From positions 2,170,001 through 2,234,000 of the forward strand of contig JANUWF010001617.1 of the NCBI GenBank assembly GCA_026120185.1: a stretch of DNA of 64,000 nucleotides, written 5' to 3'. This stretch comes from Voacanga thouarsii (Eukaryota; Streptophyta; Magnoliopsida; Gentianales; Apocynaceae). This document shows positions 51,798 to 64,000 of the stretch, in pieces. How positions within the stretch are numbered: position 1 is the first letter of the stretch; every line of letters starts with the position of its first letter. The notes below the pieces were generated by a model. The model made no database searches. It saw only the letters and a list, made by a program, of their open reading frames with translations, and had not been told where the DNA came from. The position numbers and the translations under genes are program-made.

Positions 51798-52145
51798 TGT
51801 TATGAATTATTGGAATCTCCATTAATTAGTGGAGGCTCCACTAATTATGGATTTATGTGAATTATTAGAAGATTTTTATGGATGTCCACCATTTAGTGGA
51901 GACACCATTAATTGAGATTAGTTGAAGATGATGTATGCCATGATGTATTTCACTAATTAGAGCTCTATAAATAGAGCTATTCTCTAAGCTTGTAATACAC
52001 CATCATTTTGTGAAAGAAAGATTAGTGAAAGAAAGATTAGAGAAAGAATTGTGAGAGAAAGAAAGAGAGAAGTTTGAAGAGAAATTCTTGTGCAAAGAAT
52101 AGTTAGAATTTTCTTAGTGTGTAGTGTGTAGATTTTATTCTAACA
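51798..52145 (+). mobile_element. Candidate small solo LTR (about 350 bp)
   Basis: It starts TGTTATGAATTATTGG and ends TTATTCTAACA. Inside are a TATA box (CTATAAATAGAGC, about 51969), a following TTGTAATACACC-type stretch, and a purine-rich GTGAAAGAAAGATTAG repeat typical of the R-U5 part of small plant LTRs. The flanks (AACGC and CTACC) do not match, so either the ends are misplaced or the element arose by recombination between two insertions. Confidence 0.45.
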
Positions 52146-53728
52146 CTACCCTAATTTTATAACACTTTATTTTTAATAAGTTGAGTTTATTGTTTTGTTT
52201 TTGGGTTATGTGGCAAATGAGATTTTTTTTTTTTAAATGAAGATCTCTTAAAAATTCAATAAATATTTAATTTCTAACAATTTATTTATAGTTTGAACGT
52301 ACTAAAAGATTTGAAATTTGTATTAAATATTGTAGAATGATTATTACATAAAAAGTAACTACAAAACATGCTTTATTCACTAACAAGTAGAATTCTGATA
52401 ACGTAGAATAAATTTCATATTCACATATTATATTTCTAACGGTATATACTTAGAACGCTAATGCATTACATATTCAATGTAAATATTAACGTACACCCCA
52501 TCTAGATTTTACAACAATTCAATCAATCTTTATTAGCCATGTTGACTTGTGAAATAAAAGATCCCAGGCTCAAAGAAAATGATAGAAGTTCATAAAATCT
52601 GGCTTTTTAATTTCTCAAGGGAGAATCATCCAAAGTCCTCTTTTCTTCTATCTTTTTCATTATTTATATTTGGCAAAGTACTGTTTGACTGGTTGCATGA
52701 GTGGCCTGCAAGAAGCCAATTGTAATCTACCTCCATTCTTAATTGGCCAAACAAAACAAAATATATGTCATCTCCATTCATCTTTGAATATGATATGATG
52801 CAAGCCTAGAGCCAAAAGATATTGTACTTGGATACTGACTAAGATGATGCCCGTGTGTGTGAGTGAAAGAGAGGACTAGCAAGTTCATGTACAAATTCAT
52901 CAAAAGAGTAAGTAAGATCATAAAAGAATTCTCTCAGTGGTCCTATGTAGGATATTGGATGTGATACTAGACTTGAAAACTATAGAGGTACATAATTTTT
53001 CATTAAAAAAATTATATTAATTAATTTTGGAGGAAGGTAGACCCATACACATAGACACTAATAAAAATAAAGAAAAATAATAATAATTAAAACAGATCAA
53101 GTTTAAAACCTTAACCATTATAAGTCGAGTAAATTCAATTTCAAACGGTGTAATTTTGATCTTATTAGTCTATTTAACCGTTCACATTTTTGCACCTGAA
53201 TACATTTAAAAGGTAAAAAAAAGTTTGTTTCATGAAGGATCAATGATTGTATATTATAATCGAGAAATAAGGTTATGATAAGTAATGCAAATGTAGATAA
53301 ATCTTGCGTGTAAAAGCTCACCAGGCTAGTTATTTGCAATGACAAGTATGGCCCAAAGAGTTAATGAAACGACAGTTTAGGTGATGCTAGTATGTAGCCA
53401 CTAGAATCCATGGAGACTGAATGAAGTTTCGAAGAGGTGAAGCAGGAAGAAATCAGTTGTACCATATTCAAATGTCACTATTTTGCTGAATTCTAATCTC
53501 TTAGTAGTTTACAATCACCACAAAGAAGATAAAATTCAATATAATATAGTATAGTTTTATGTAATACATGAAATTCCTACAATGTCTTCAATGCACCATT
53601 TGGAATCAGAAATTGAAATATTATACACATAGATCATCAATTCCAAACAACTAGAGTACGAAGAAGCCTAGTAAGATTCCCTTCTTCTTTGAGTTCTCTT
53701 TATTGGCTTCTGTATCCAATCAAGAATT
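52146..53728. other. Intergenic, downstream of the NAC gene
   Basis: No coding region recognised. The 3' untranslated region of the NAC gene is expected at its upper end, below 53729. Confidence 0.5.
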
Positions 53729-55007
53729 TCAGTAACCCCAAAAGCAATCAAGGTCCTGTGGTCCAACTGAGGTTGATGGTGCCCTTTGATCTTCAAGGCA
53801 TTTTCTTCCCAAATCAAGATTTGAAACAACTGAAGAGATTTCAGTGTTGATATCAGTGCTTAGGCCTGTTTCTTGGGAGCCACTGACTCTTTCCTTATCT
53901 GTTTTGAAGCTCTGGTTTATGTTTTGGCCACAGTTTTGTAGTAAAGTCCTCAGAATTGAAGGATCTTGCATTGGAAATGTAGTTGAAAGCTGATAATTTC
54001 CTTGAACAGGAGCAAGTTGACCCCAGGAAAATGCATTTGTGAGAGAATTTCTATGGTAAATATCCACAGAATTTGAAGCAGCAACAAAAGAAGGATTGCT
54101 GTTCAAATAATTAAGCATTCCCTCCTGGGTCTTCTGAGAAGTAATGGAGTTGGAGAAGCAGTGCACGTGACCTGAATCTGGCACGGTGGACTTAGAATTT
54201 CCACTGTAAGGTGTTGTATCCATCAACGGCGGCAGCACAGAAGGAACCAAATCGTTCCCGAGAGAATTCGATTGTGCTAGGCCGGAGATATGGATTTTCT
54301 TCCCACCGGCAGTCTTCTGGAAAACCCTGCAAATCACCCACTCATTCTGCAGGACAACCAAACACAATTCACCAAGACTGTAAACAACTAGAAAATCTTA
54401 AATCAGGGGAAAACAGAGAACTGAAGGAAACAGGGAATCTGTACCTTAGCGGATTTTGGCAGGTTAAGGAGAGAGAATTTTCCTTCTAATCGATATTCAT
54501 GAGTGACCCAATTGGTCTTCTCCCCTTTTGGAGCTCGTCCCTTGTAGAAAACCAGAGTTTTCTTCATTCCCACCAGAGATTTTCCACGGAAAATTTCTTT
54601 GTCTTTTCCAGTGGCTTTCCAATAGCCTGCAGCAGTGGCTCTGTTTGTTCTCAGCCCAGTTGGATACTTCTTGTCCCTCACACAGAAAAAATACCATTCT
54701 TTTTCGCCCATTTTTGCTCGAACTTCACAGAACAATGAAGAAAAACCAAGCAAAATTAATTTTAAAAAAACAGAGATAAACAGAAAAAAATTGAAATGAA
54801 TCGATGGCTTGAGAACTTACAAGGCAATTCCCATGGCTCAACCTTGTTCATATCCACTTCACCGATCGCTTTAGCAGGAAAATTGCCGTCAACAACTTTC
54901 TTGGACAAATAATGAGTGATCAGCTCTTCATCAGTCGGATGAAATCGAAAACCCGGAGGCAATTCCAGCTGATCATCCTGATTAATAAGACCAGTATAGT
55001 TCTCCAT
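53729..55007 (-). CDS. NAC transcription factor, NAC100/ORE1-type
   Basis: Exons 55007-54821, 54722-54445 and 54346-53729 join in frame to 360 codons; both introns are GT-AG and sit at the usual NAC positions. Subdomain A is [19 protein letters not shown] (residues 16-34). C contains [20 protein letters not shown] and [13 protein letters not shown] contains [20 protein letters not shown] and [11 protein letters not shown] is [11 protein letters not shown]. The C-terminal activation part is serine- and asparagine-rich and ends DLDCFWGY. Together with a miR164 site this places it in the group of ANAC079/080/092/100, whose members act in leaf ageing, root and organ boundary development. Which member it is cannot be told. 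It is a nuclear DNA-binding protein. Confidence 0.93.
54151..54171 (-). promoter_or_regulatory. miR164 target site in the NAC mRNA
   Basis: The plus strand reads TGGAGAAGCAGTGCACGTGA, nearly identical to miR164 (TGGAGAAGCAGGGCACGTGC as DNA). The minus-strand mRNA is therefore complementary to miR164, with one internal mismatch at position 12 and end mismatches. It encodes HVHCFSN (residues 215-221), the place where miR164 sites lie in related NAC genes. Post-transcriptional control by miR164 is expected. Confidence 0.85.
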
Positions 55008-55371
55008 CGACTAAAACCCTATAATTTTCTTCCACGACTGCTCCTTTGAATTTGGTTTTGAATCAGCAAACCTATGATTCAACTTTTCCTAGAGCCCTCA
55101 AAAACCTGAAGAACTCAGGGGGGTTCCGGCCAAAACAATTATAACTTTCAGAAATCTATAAAGACCACTAAAGAGAAATCCAAATCAGGCAAAGACTTTT
55201 CTATAGAGGTAGATTACAACCGAACGAGTTGAAAGAAAGCTACAGAAAAGTCAGAACGAAATGGAAAATATGGAGAAAAAAAAAGCATGAAGGAAAGCCA
55301 TGAAACAGACTGAAATATGAGAGCAGTGTTAAGAAAAGCAGCAGTGTCAAGAGCTGAAGGTTATAAATACT
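55008..55371 (-). promoter_or_regulatory. NAC leader with a short upstream ORF
   Basis: On the minus strand an ATG at 55301 opens a 16-codon frame (MAFLHAFFFSIFSISF) that stops at 55251-55253, about 245 bases before the NAC start. A second, overlapping ATG follows in another frame. A possible TATA element (TATTTATAA) lies at about 55361-55370; if it is used, both uORFs are in the leader. Confidence 0.4.
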
Positions 55372-57844
55372 GCTCTCTGAGGGAGAAAGAAACGTGATTT
55401 CTAAGGAACTGAAGGATGTCGTTTTGGCCTTTCCTTCTTTTTGCTAGCAATAAATTTGTCCTCCCTTTAAATTTGACCAAATGCAGATCATCCCCCTCCT
55501 CCCTTCCCCTTCCCTTGCACACCACCCCTCCCCCAAAAAGTTTTTTAAAAAAAATGCCCATCAAAACCATGCATGAAATACTTGATAGTACAAGTCTTTT
55601 AAAAAAAAAATGGCAGTAGAATTAAGAATTCGTCAAAAGTCTGGTATTATAATCCAAATTACAATAAAATATAGATGAAGAAGAATTTGTATAGAGGTGT
55701 CTTACGAATAGTTTAAGACTTAGAACGACTTACAATGTTACTTTCATGGTTGTTTCAACTGCAAAACCAAAACTCTCCAATATGCATCCAAGAAAAGTTC
55801 CAAAGTAAAGATAAGTATCCATTGAATATGTCTCATACATTCCCTTAGAACAAATTTACCCAATTCTGAAACCCAAAGGAAAGTTCTTTTATTATAGATA
55901 TGCAAAGCGTCTCATAAAGTTACAGAAGTTACAGAAAATTTTCATTCCTTTCAAATCATTGAAGTGGTAGTTTAGTGTACGAAACTATTATTTTGATTAT
56001 AAGTGACGAATTTAAATTCATTTATAATAATAATTTATAACTTATAAAAACAATTTGACATTCACGATATATACATGTAATGATACAAATCAAATATTTT
56101 ATAGTTGAGAAAAAGCCATAATCATGTTCGATAAAATTACTATGCTAATCATCCTCTTCCTTCCTTTTCTTTATCCGAAAGAAGAACCCGTTTAGTAATC
56201 TCTCATCCCAATTCAACTGGGTAGTAATAGACCTTCCCTTAATTTGAATAAGTAAGTTTGAAAATTACATTGTGCTAAAAATGATGCATTCCCTGATTAG
56301 CCTTCTTTATCTACGATTCTTAGTGAAAACAGCTGTCTCCATGTTTACGAAGAAGATTACAGAAACTTTACATCAGCTGCCTAAAATTAGCTTAAGTCCC
56401 ATTTATTGAGGTTGCAAGGACAATTTTAACCTCTATTGCTTTCAAGTTGAAAAGAGAAGGAATGTAGGGGGCCTCATTGTTGTACAGTATTCTCGTGGTT
56501 CAGATGGACACCTGTGTATTATAACAGTAGAAAGCAGAGGGAATGTCAGTGTCTATGTGATATTCAAGGCCTTTTACTTGACAGTGATACAAGATTGGAA
56601 TCAAGGGTTTGTTTGATCTTGGCTCGCTTCAACAACTGTAGTGGTCATCTTTTAATTGTCAAGGGATTTCTGGGTTATGATGATGGCAACAGTTCTTGGC
56701 AATTATCATTTTTGATTCAGTGAGTAATCTAAGTGAAAGTGATTTTATAAATTGACTGTCACTGTTGGCCGATTCTCGGTGGCCAAAATGCACTATAGAT
56801 TAGGTACTATCTTCCAAGGATGAAGAAATCACAGCGACAGTTCCTTGAATCTCTTTGGCAAGACAAAGTGCGGCCTCCTGCTTTTGACACTAGTACAAAA
56901 GACAACCTTCCAGTTTGGTGCAGGAATTTCAAGACTCCATTTTTCATTCTTTGTGAAAAACTCGGTAATGTGAATAGTCTGTCGTTGAATGTTAATTTTA
57001 ACAGTTGAAACATTTAAAATATTATTTGACGAAAATTAATAATTCAATAAATAAATATTTAAAATATAAATATCTCCGACATAGTATTAGTTTTGGTTGA
57101 AAAGTTTTTCTTCGAATTAGGCCAATATTGAAGCTACTATGTTTAGGGCTTGTGAAATTTTTGGTGAGGATATGGTTTTTGACTTGGAAGAGAGTACAGC
57201 TAATGAGCTGCGGAGTATAGGAGGAGTGAGAGAGAGATATTTAATAAAGAAATAGTCTCAATTGTTTTAAAGTAATTGGGAGAGAGAGCCAATATGTCAT
57301 CCTAAATCTGTATGGATACTGCATGTGTGAGTGTGAGTAATGAGTTATCATGATATGAACCAAAAACAAGCCAACAATAAAATTATTATTCAAAAAAGGA
57401 AAAAAGAGAGAGAAGGTTTGTCTTTGTATTCTTTCACTTTTACCTTTTTCTAGAAAACTACAATTTAATGTTGGTGTCCTTAAGTAACAATAAAGTTATG
57501 TATATGGTCAAAATGTGATAGATATATCTTGAATATGTAACCGTTACTAATGGCCACAGTTGGGATGATATTAGTTCATTTAAAATTTTGTTTTTAGATA
57601 TCATGAAATTGAATAAATTCATTAGAAAGAACATTGAATCTGCAGTTTCTGCCTTCTGATAATGATCCATTCTGTTGCCTTTGTAACATTTTGTTCTTCC
57701 TTTGCCAAGTTGCCAAAGAAAACTCTGTTGTCTCTGTATATTTCACATTGTCTTCCTTTGGTGACTCAACCTTCACCATTCCCACATGCAATAAAAACTT
57801 TTCTGATTGTGATTAAAAGCTCTCAACTGAGCTTAACGAATATT
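55372..57844. other. Intergenic stretch, no gene recognised
   Basis: The NAC promoter must lie at its lower end. Small frames at 56514-57013 and 57594-57856 match nothing recognisable and are treated as chance. Confidence 0.45.
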
Positions 57845-58330
57845 ATGTTACGCTAATAACTCAATTAGTTAAAAATACTTTTTATTAAAAGATAAATTAT
57901 AAGTTTTAAATTCGATTCATATTCTCGTATTCTTATTGTCTGTATTCATTTCAAGTGAGCTTAATAAGCACTCACATTAATTTCCTCACCATTTTTCCAT
58001 TTAAAAATGAAAACAGATTGACTATTAATGTGATGAATAATTTTTATCTATTTATAACAAATTAATAATTTAATTGATTAAAAATTATTTCTCATTAATT
58101 AAAAGAATTTAGATTCGATTCATATTCTCGTACTCTTAAGTCGTAGGTTGCTAAATTCAATTCAAGTGAGTTTAACAGACTTCCTCACTTTTTTCCTTTT
58201 TTTTTTTAAGTTGGCTATTAATGTGGCAAATAATTTTCATCTAACTATGACAAAGGTAGGAGCTCATAGTGGATAAGTCCTAGGTTCAATTTATATTCTA
58301 GTGTCCCTAAATATCTCCCCCCCCAAAAAA
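57845..58330 (+). repeat. Two to three degraded SINE-like repeat units
   Basis: Units at about 57855-58045 and 58065-58240, and a partial one from 58250, share AACTCAATTAGTTAAAA / TTAATTGATTAAAAATTAT, then ATTCGATTCATATTCTCGTA, then CAAGTGAG and TGACTATTAATGTG. The first two blocks resemble the A and B boxes of a tRNA-derived SINE. The units are arranged head to tail. Their origin as SINEs is an inference. Confidence 0.4.
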
Positions 58331-61300
58331 AAAGTGACTAAATATCTATCTACTCCTTGCTACAAACAACATTGTTTTACTCTTATCATCTTTTAAGTAC
58401 CTTCTTAATTGCTATGACTCTAGGAGTTCCATAATTGAGCCATAATTTTTAATTAAAAATCTAATTCGTAATTTAAAAAATCAAGATTCGACTCCTAAAT
58501 TACTTTATTTTAAAGAAAACTCAAAAGGTGTTGGTCTATTAACAAATAAGGTGATGCATGAACATTATGTTTCATTTTATTAGCATGAAATCATGATAAT
58601 TTATTTAGAAACCACTAATAATTGTCTTTGTGTTCATTTTTTGGTAATTTAGTATTCTTTGAAGGTTGCCAAACCTTATGATATATTTTACTATTATGTC
58701 AAGGAAATTCCGTATAAAAATGCATCCTTCTTTTTAAGAGTAAAATTAACAACATTGATTGTTTCTAACTCGAAAAGGATCAATAAAGACAAATAACATT
58801 TTGATAAAAATTATGGTTTTATAAACTTTACTAATTGAAGAGAAATATTTAAATATAAATGCTGCATTTCCTAAATCACTTATGGACACATTCTTGCCAT
58901 TTTTCTAACATTGGTTTTTAAATTGAATTGTTCCATTTTTTAGAACATTCTTGTGAATTTAAGAGAAACAAAACACAAAAACTTTAAGTCCAGTTGCTAG
59001 GTATTATTTTTTTTTAGGTGAAGTTTTGGTTTTTTTTTTCTTTTTTTTTTTTTGAAAATGAAATTTTTATGACCATTATGAAGACAAGAAGATAGAATAT
59101 GCTAACCAATATGTATCTTTCACATCAGTCATTTTCGTGCACGCTCGATTAACACCTAGGTTCCTCCTTGATTACACTGCTGAAACTTAAGAATTGATTT
59201 AAAATAAATTTTATAAAAAATTATAAAATATAAGAAGTTCGATAAAATTTAAAAAGAAAATATATTATATATTATAAATAGATGATAGTTTTTAAAAAAT
59301 AAAATTATATAAAATAATATTATATTTAAATTTTAATTTAGATAAAATTGAAAAATTTTAGTCTAAGTAAAGTCATGTTATTGAGTGCAAAATTTCAACT
59401 TAATTAAAAAATTAATTATAAATAATTTTATTATATTTTTTTATAACTCAATTTTTTTTAATTTAAATATTTTTTTTGAAAAAAATTACAATCTAATTAC
59501 ATCCGAAACACAAGAAAAGAAGGCGACAAGCTCACCGCAAGAGCTTTTTTGACTTGACTGCCAAATTTATTACCTGTTTTTGGTACTACATTTGGTCAAG
59601 TTCATTGTATGTATGTCGGATAGCACCAACATCTGCAACTAGGCACGCGCGAAATCATGAGGCGGATAAGAATTGAATTGCGATAAATTTATAAAAATAT
59701 AATAAAATTTATATAATATATAAAGTTAAGTATAATATAATATAGAATTAAAAAGAAAGAAGTATTATGAATATATGATTAATTTTTTAAATTAATGTAA
59801 TTTTAGAATGGGATGAAGATCTCAATCCTAAATATGTTGTAAATTTCACTTATTAAAAGTAACACGTAAATTAAATTAAGTATTTAAACTCATTTAATAA
59901 TAGGTAATATTAAATATTTAAAATTAATTAAATAAATATTTAATAACATATAATATTAAATAATTAATTTATTAATTATATTTAATAACGTATACCTATT
60001 CAATATTTCTATTGATTAAGACGTATTGAAATTTTATTATAAATTTTGGATGAAATGAAAGTTATTTAAGTTTAAAATTTAAATAGATTAAATATTTATT
60101 TAATTATTAATATTTAATTTAAATTATAATAAATATAATATAATAACAAATTATAATTAATTCAAATTTTATATTTAAATTTTAAATTTTATAATTTAAT
60201 AATTAAATATTAATTTTATTATACGAACATTTATATATGTAAAGAATTAAACTATTACAGTTATTTATTACTAAATTAGTTCAACATTATTTTGAATTTC
60301 AAGATTTTGAGTTAAATTTCATAAAATATTATATTTATCTGCAGATGTTAATTTAATTATACGACTCTCTGTAATTTTTTTTTTTAAGAAATATTTCTTC
60401 AAAGTTATGATTTTAACTCGAAAATATTAACTTGGTTTAATCAAGTAAGAAGAACAAAAGCGCGTGTGGAGATACTTGGCAATTTGGCCTTTCCTTTTCA
60501 GACAAAAAAAAAATCAATAATTAGTGGGACGCGTGTCAAATATTTGGCCCTAAAGGAATTTTCCCATTGATCAAATTAGTCAACGTGCATATCCACCACC
60601 TAAGCTAAGCTCTGCAAAAACAAAAGGAAAAATCGACAGTGCCGCGGCACCCAATCCACCCAATGACCCATTTTTCCACTTGGCAACCACACCATTGATT
60701 AAATATTTTTTTTATTAAGAAAAATACTACAAACCAAACTTTGGTTAGATTTTTAACTCGAGGGTTGACTATTAACCCAAGATTATGTTAAGTTTCTCAT
60801 CCGCCGACCTTCAAAGTTTAAAGTTAGGGTCAAAATCTTAGATGGAAGTTCTAAAACTACAAACTGTATCTAGTTTTCGAGTGATAATTTTTAGTATATT
60901 ATCGGATCAAATGTTGATATTAATATCTTTAAAAGAAAATATTTTTTATTTTAAATTCTACTCTTATCATTTATTACTTTACTAAATATAAAATTAATTT
61001 ATTTTATATTCTCCAATGAGACTAATTCGGTATTCTTTAAAAAAAACCTATAAATATTCAAACTTTTTTAATATATAATTTATATGATAATGACATATAT
61101 TTTAAAATAAATATAATAACATTTTAAATTACAAAGCTTCTGAATTCCGAAAACATGGGCCCTGTTGCATTAGTTCCAGCATGTAGCACGAAAAGTGACA
61201 TATCCACGTGGCCTTAAACGATTGGATCAAAAGCCGCGAACTAAGGTAATTTTGCACGAAGATTAGGTATAGGTCAAGCTTAGTGAGTATTGTTTGTGAT

Positions 61301-63951
61301 TTGCTTTAAGACTTGCAAATCTTCCAAAGGCACTTTTTTAAGTTTCAATGATTGACTAATTTAAGCAATTGCCTAACTAGCAAAATTTTTATTGGTTTTT
61401 TTTTTAATTTTGGTGGTCAAAATCAATTTGGTTATGTTGATGAGATAGAAAAGTACACCTCAAGTTAACATAGCCTTTGATGCATTATTAATTTGAGAGG
61501 TGGTTCACATAGGAATCAAAGTTTCAAAAGTCCATTTATAATGTGTGGATCAAGACTGGCCACTTTTTTTCATGCTTTGCATAGCTCAATATTTGACTTA
61601 AGATTTAATGGTTAAATTATTTCTTTCCATTTTGTTGATTTTTTTTTTACACAATTGGACTTTTCTTTGGATAAAAAACGCTTTGATTTATAGGGGACAT
61701 AAAAGTGGGTTTATAGGGGTAGCTGTCCTCTAGGCCTTTGAATTATGCATATGTCAATTAATTCACTTTTCTTTGTACCAAGTTAGAAAAAATGAACCTT
61801 TGGTTTAATAGATTTTTAATATCGTTCCTTAAGATTTTTTTTGTACCGTCAACTCTAAATAATTATAGAGTTTTTTAATTAATAATTTATTAATTTTTCT
61901 CATAATTTGTTTAAAAATATATAAAATTTTACGACTCGTGTACTCATAAAACTTGAATATAAATATATATTTTTTTTACTGTCTATTTTTTTCCTTAATC
62001 TTTCTTTTGAATATTCCTATTTCATTCTTTATTCAATCTATACATATATAATTCTGAATACAAATCGTGAAATATATAACACAGAATCAAAAACTAAACC
62101 TAAAATTTTACAAACGTATTGCTATTTACAAATTTACCATTTTCTGTTGTACTTATTCGCGTAGCATGCATATACAATTCCAAATCATATCCAACATGCT
62201 CTACAATGTTTTATGACGAATGTATGACAACATAAGAGCATCATAAACACACTTGAAGTCATGTTCGTCATTTTACAACAAAATTTTTCTGTGATTGGCT
62301 CTCATTCCCATTCTAGTTCTTTCTTTCCCAGAATAGTAGGTATTAATCCAAGATTTGATTTTTATCCTTTTTTTAAAGGAAAGATTAGAAGAAGATAATG
62401 GACATAATGCTTGCCATTTGTATCCAAATTTGGACTTTTTTTTGTCCATTTGCACGTGCAAAGTGCGATAACGATAGTTTTATAACCTTATTTTATAAAA
62501 ATTATTCATCAAAAAGTGTTACATTTTGACCATTAGGTACAACTAAACTAGTTGTGATGTCTAATTTGTAGAAAATTTTACAATGCTGGACCAATCCCAG
62601 CAACAATAAGATGCTTCCATCTCAAATTACACTATTAAAAAGAAATGGATTAGAGTTGAATTTAATTGGAAAAGATACACATAAGAAGAAGAATTGCCAG
62701 AAAATCTATTTTGATTGGAGAATTGAATTTGCATGAAAATGATAGTGATCATAGAAGATTACTTTTCGTATGGTCTATTAATTGGTTTATATTTTTTCCC
62801 CCCCTAAAGCAATGGCTCTTTGGTTGATGAAAAAGATGACAAATTTGTTCATCACTTTGAGTTGGCAGAAAATGATTTCTTTGAAAATTATGTCAATAAG
62901 ATGTTGACTTGAGATTAAAGATGAGATGATTGTGTTTCTTGTTTCATTATGGGATATTTGTATCTTTTATTCTAATTTAAATTCTCACATTAAAATATAC
63001 AGTATCGTTGATAATTTAAACTAAATTTAATTATTGTATATGAATAATGAGTCTGTAAATAATAATCTTTTAACAATATAAAATTATTTCGGATTCTATT
63101 AATCAATAAAATGAGGATGTGACTAGATCTTAAACATCTCCTCTTCCAACTAGTCTTGTCTAAGCTCCTCAGGTTCCCTTTTGCATTGGATTGAGAATAT
63201 CTTAGTAGCACTTACTTTGGTTAGTACAAAATGTGAAAAGAAAAGGACAAGGAAGAAAAATACGGACATTAATTGAGTATTTTTTACATTGTTTGATTAC
63301 GAGAGAAAAAGAAAAAAAATCAAAGAGGAAGAAAATTTGGTCGAGTAGCATTGTCACTCTCGCATTTTTTTTTTTCCTTGTCCGAAATTGGAGGGTTATT
63401 TTAGAGAAAATATGTGGAATATATTAATGATAAAATTAGCTTCACGTTAAGCTTAAAAGATTAAATTAAGAGAGAAAATAGATAATAAAAAAGTCTAATA
63501 ACTTAAAATTTTTTCTTTCTTCCCCTCTTTCCTTCCCCATCTTCCCTAACACTAAAAAGAAAGAAATTACAAAGAAATACTTCTACTATATGAAATAATT
63601 TTTCCCCTCCCCCATCCCTTCCATGCATCAAACTATGCTTAATGAAGGTGAGTTGGGTTGATGTGACTGTGGCCTCTAATGTTTTGCCCGTGACAAGAAT
63701 CCCCACATTACCTAGTATACCTTAGAATACCATGCAGTTCTTCCTGCCAGTGCCGGGGGAAAAAGGGCAAAGAATTGTATAAAAGCAATAGATCTCTTGG
63801 CAGAATTACTGCGAAATTTCAGTACAACTCTAAAGAAATGTTTCTCATATTCAATATCCAAAAAACTGCAGTGAGTTAAGATGAGGACGGTAAACAGAAT
63901 TCTTCCGTTGTCAACCTACAAATTCCTCAGTCAAGCAGAGAATTAATTTGC
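58331..63951. other. Long AT-rich stretch without recognisable genes
   Basis: Repeated AATTAATTAAATATT-type low-complexity sequence fills about 59200-60350. GC-richer patches at 60455-60665 and 61140-61260 hold ACGCGTGTCAA and a G-box CACGTG (61205-61210), but no gene was found next to them. Small frames at 62273-62461 and 62990-63706 match nothing recognisable. Confidence 0.45.
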
Positions 63952-64000
63952 CTAGAGGTAGGGGGCTATCGGTTCCACCCTAGTTTGCAAGTTTGAAAAT
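63952..64000 (-). CDS. Possible C-terminal end of a gene running off the window
   Basis: The minus strand is open from the window edge to a TAG at 63952-63954 and reads FSNLQTRVEPIAPYL. The texture and the higher GC content suggest a coding end, but 15 codons are too few to decide. It could be chance. Confidence 0.2.
   Translation of the reverse strand, partial: FSNLQTRVEPIAPYL

Noticed and set aside
55416..55619. Plus-strand frame above the NAC gene
   Set aside because: Low-complexity serine/proline/leucine composition from a C/T-rich tract; no start context or homology.

Overview
The window is nuclear DNA of a flowering plant, most likely a eudicot. It is strongly AT-rich, its genes are split by GT-AG introns, and it carries a NAC transcription factor with a miR164 site, small auxin-up RNA (SAUR) genes, plant-type CACTA and hAT elements, and a Ty3/gypsy Tat retrotransposon. 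The species cannot be named from the sequence alone. Two intact multi-exon genes, two intact SAUR-like genes and one decayed SAUR copy are supported. Transposable elements make up most of the first 26 kb.

Layout. 115-3603: a solo LTR of family X, split by a solo LTR of family Y (635-2338), each with a perfect 5-bp target duplication. 4530-4877: a SAUR copy broken by an in-frame stop. 6961-10286: a CACTA (En/Spm) element with ATA target duplications and remains of a TNP1-like gene. 10895-25880: a decayed Tat-lineage Ty3/gypsy element on the minus strand. It has two LTRs, pol remnants with two RNase H domains, and a broken plant-mobile-domain (PMD) gene on the opposite strand. Inside it sits a Y solo LTR (12032-15526) that itself holds an X solo LTR (12383-14147), the reverse nesting order of the first locus. 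26429-28874: two SAUR-like genes, separated by an insertion with an 8-bp duplication. 29557-43467 (minus): a 20-exon gene for a 701-residue membrane protein with a J-like domain lacking HPD and thioredoxin-like segments; one intron uses a GC donor and another holds a hAT-type MITE. 43.5-53.7 kb: gene-poor, with an 876-bp hAT-like element, a Stowaway-like MITE, a candidate small solo LTR and a GC-richer stretch with bZIP-type sites. 53729-55007 (minus): a three-exon NAC gene of the NAC100/ORE1 type. 55.4-64 kb: no gene recognised; degraded SINE-like repeats near 58 kb and a possible gene end at the right edge.

The SAUR segment near 4.1-4.9 kb and that near 28.1-28.9 kb are duplicates, and homology resumes in the flanks of the Tat element (10660-10894 and 25881-25900 against 29050-29340). 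The younger copy therefore shows the empty Tat insertion site. No wholly new biological system was found. The best leads are the reciprocal nesting of two LTR families, the Tat element with an antisense PMD gene, and the HPD-less J/thioredoxin-like protein.
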